Part shown: one piece after another, positions 63,705-64,000 of the stretch
Numbering within the stretch: position 1 is the first letter of the stretch
Layout: each line of letters begins with the position of its first letter
NCBI RefSeq assembly: GCF_030165005.1
Contig: NZ_JASNNW010000004.1
Span: 62,001 to 126,000, forward strand
Direction: 5' to 3'
Length of the DNA stretch: 64,000 nucleotides
DNA from: Blastococcus capsensis
Lineage (GTDB): Bacteria; Actinomycetota; Actinomycetes; Mycobacteriales; Geodermatophilaceae
Program-made: the position numbers and the translations under genes
The notes under the pieces: generated by a model
Seen by the model: only the letters and a program-made list of their open reading frames with translations
Databases searched by the model: none
Told to the model about the DNA's origin: nothing

Positions 63705-64000
63705 TCACGCGGCGGCCCGGCCGGCCGTGGCCGCGACCAGGAGCCGCTCGATGGCCTCGGCGACGAGCTGCGCCCGCTCCTGGGGGAGCATGTGGCCGGT
63801 GCGCTCGGCCACGTGCAGGGCCGCATCCGGCAGCGCCTCGGCCAGCTGGCGGCTGTGCCGCTGCGGAGTGAGCTGGTCGCTGTCCCCGACCAGGATCTCC
63901 ACCGGCACGTTCCGGAGCGCCGTCAGGTGCCGGCGCTTGTCGTGCCGGCCCAGGGCCGGGTAGAAGGCAGCGAACGCCCGCACCGTCGAGGCGTGCATGA
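63705..64000 (-). CDS. Alpha/beta fold hydrolase, C-terminal part (5' end outside window)
   Basis: About 98 residues of the C-terminal end: an FAAFYPALGRHDKR helix, the catalytic acid in LVGDSDQLTP and the catalytic His in ERTGHMLPQE. The nucleophile part lies beyond base 64000. The gene precedes the TetR regulator by 16 nt and is probably cotranscribed with it. Confidence 0.85.
   Translation of the reverse strand, partial: MHASTVRAFAAFYPALGRHDKRRHLTALRNVPVEILVGDSDQLTPQRHSRQLAEALPDAALHVAERTGHMLPQERAQLVAEAIERLLVAATAGRAAA

Overview
The window is high-GC actinobacterial DNA. Evidence: strong G/C preference at third codon positions, many GTG starts, ATGA/GTGA/TGATG gene overlaps, a GlnR-type operator before glnA, a ctaE-qcrCAB operon, a pimB'-like mannosyltransferase and a c-di-AMP (ydaO-type) riboswitch before an NlpC/P60 hydrolase. 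Gene content and style suggest Geodermatophilaceae (Blastococcus, Geodermatophilus or Modestobacter type); the family assignment is inference.

Layout. 1-5.4 kb: two paralogous lipoprotein-like genes around a CDGSH protein, a haem-oxygenase-fold redox enzyme and an SDR, then DUF1353, a decayed hemerythrin-like fragment with a tRNA-like sequence, and an SPFH protein. 5.5-9.8 kb: glnA, RDD, DUF4191, lipA. 9.8-17.7 kb: membrane-anchored helical protein, LLM oxidoreductase, GGDEF-EAL protein, leuS with a leader-peptide/attenuator-like region. 17.7-29.2 kb: lipB, FAD amine oxidase, Ser/Thr kinase, TIGR01777 epimerase, 2-oxoacid dehydrogenase E2 and E3, pepA, gcvT. Lipoate synthesis (lipA, lipB) thus lies near lipoate-dependent enzymes. 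29.2-37.5 kb: YihY, a holin/DUF3618/DUF4235 operon, an aldo-keto reductase beside a decayed metallo-beta-lactamase gene, DUF3043, an erpA-type Fe-S protein, asnB and small membrane proteins. 37.8-44.5 kb: ctaC-ctaF and, on the other strand, ctaE-qcrC-qcrA-qcrB, together the bc1-aa3 branch except ctaD. 44.6-50.4 kb: receiver-like protein and trpD, AsnC-type domain, DEDD exonuclease/GIY-YIG fusion, truncated VanY, riboswitch and NlpC/P60 hydrolase. 50.8-58.1 kb: M48 protease, pimB', FadD15-type ligase, SRPBCC, degenerate ArsA-like protein, Cys-motif protein and ROK kinase. 58.1-59.3 kb: a lower-GC two-gene cassette of unknown function. 59.4-64 kb: TIGR00300 protein, DUF308-like protein, esterase, plsC, TetR and a truncated hydrolase.

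From memory, the backbone glnA-DUF4191-lipA-lipB-TIGR01777-sucB-pepA-gcvT-asnB-ctaC-qcrBAC-ctaE-trpD-exonuclease-NlpC-pimB'-fadD15-SRPBCC-ArsA-plsC follows the Mycobacterium tuberculosis Rv2220-to-Rv2182c order, so genes outside that list are the likely accessory part.

Two genome-level signals stand out. First, about twenty genes have a -10-like TANNNT hexamer ending 6-8 nt before the start codon, the signature of leaderless mRNAs. Second, several small or peripheral genes carry single-base frameshifts or nonsense codons, which are either real decay or sequence errors.
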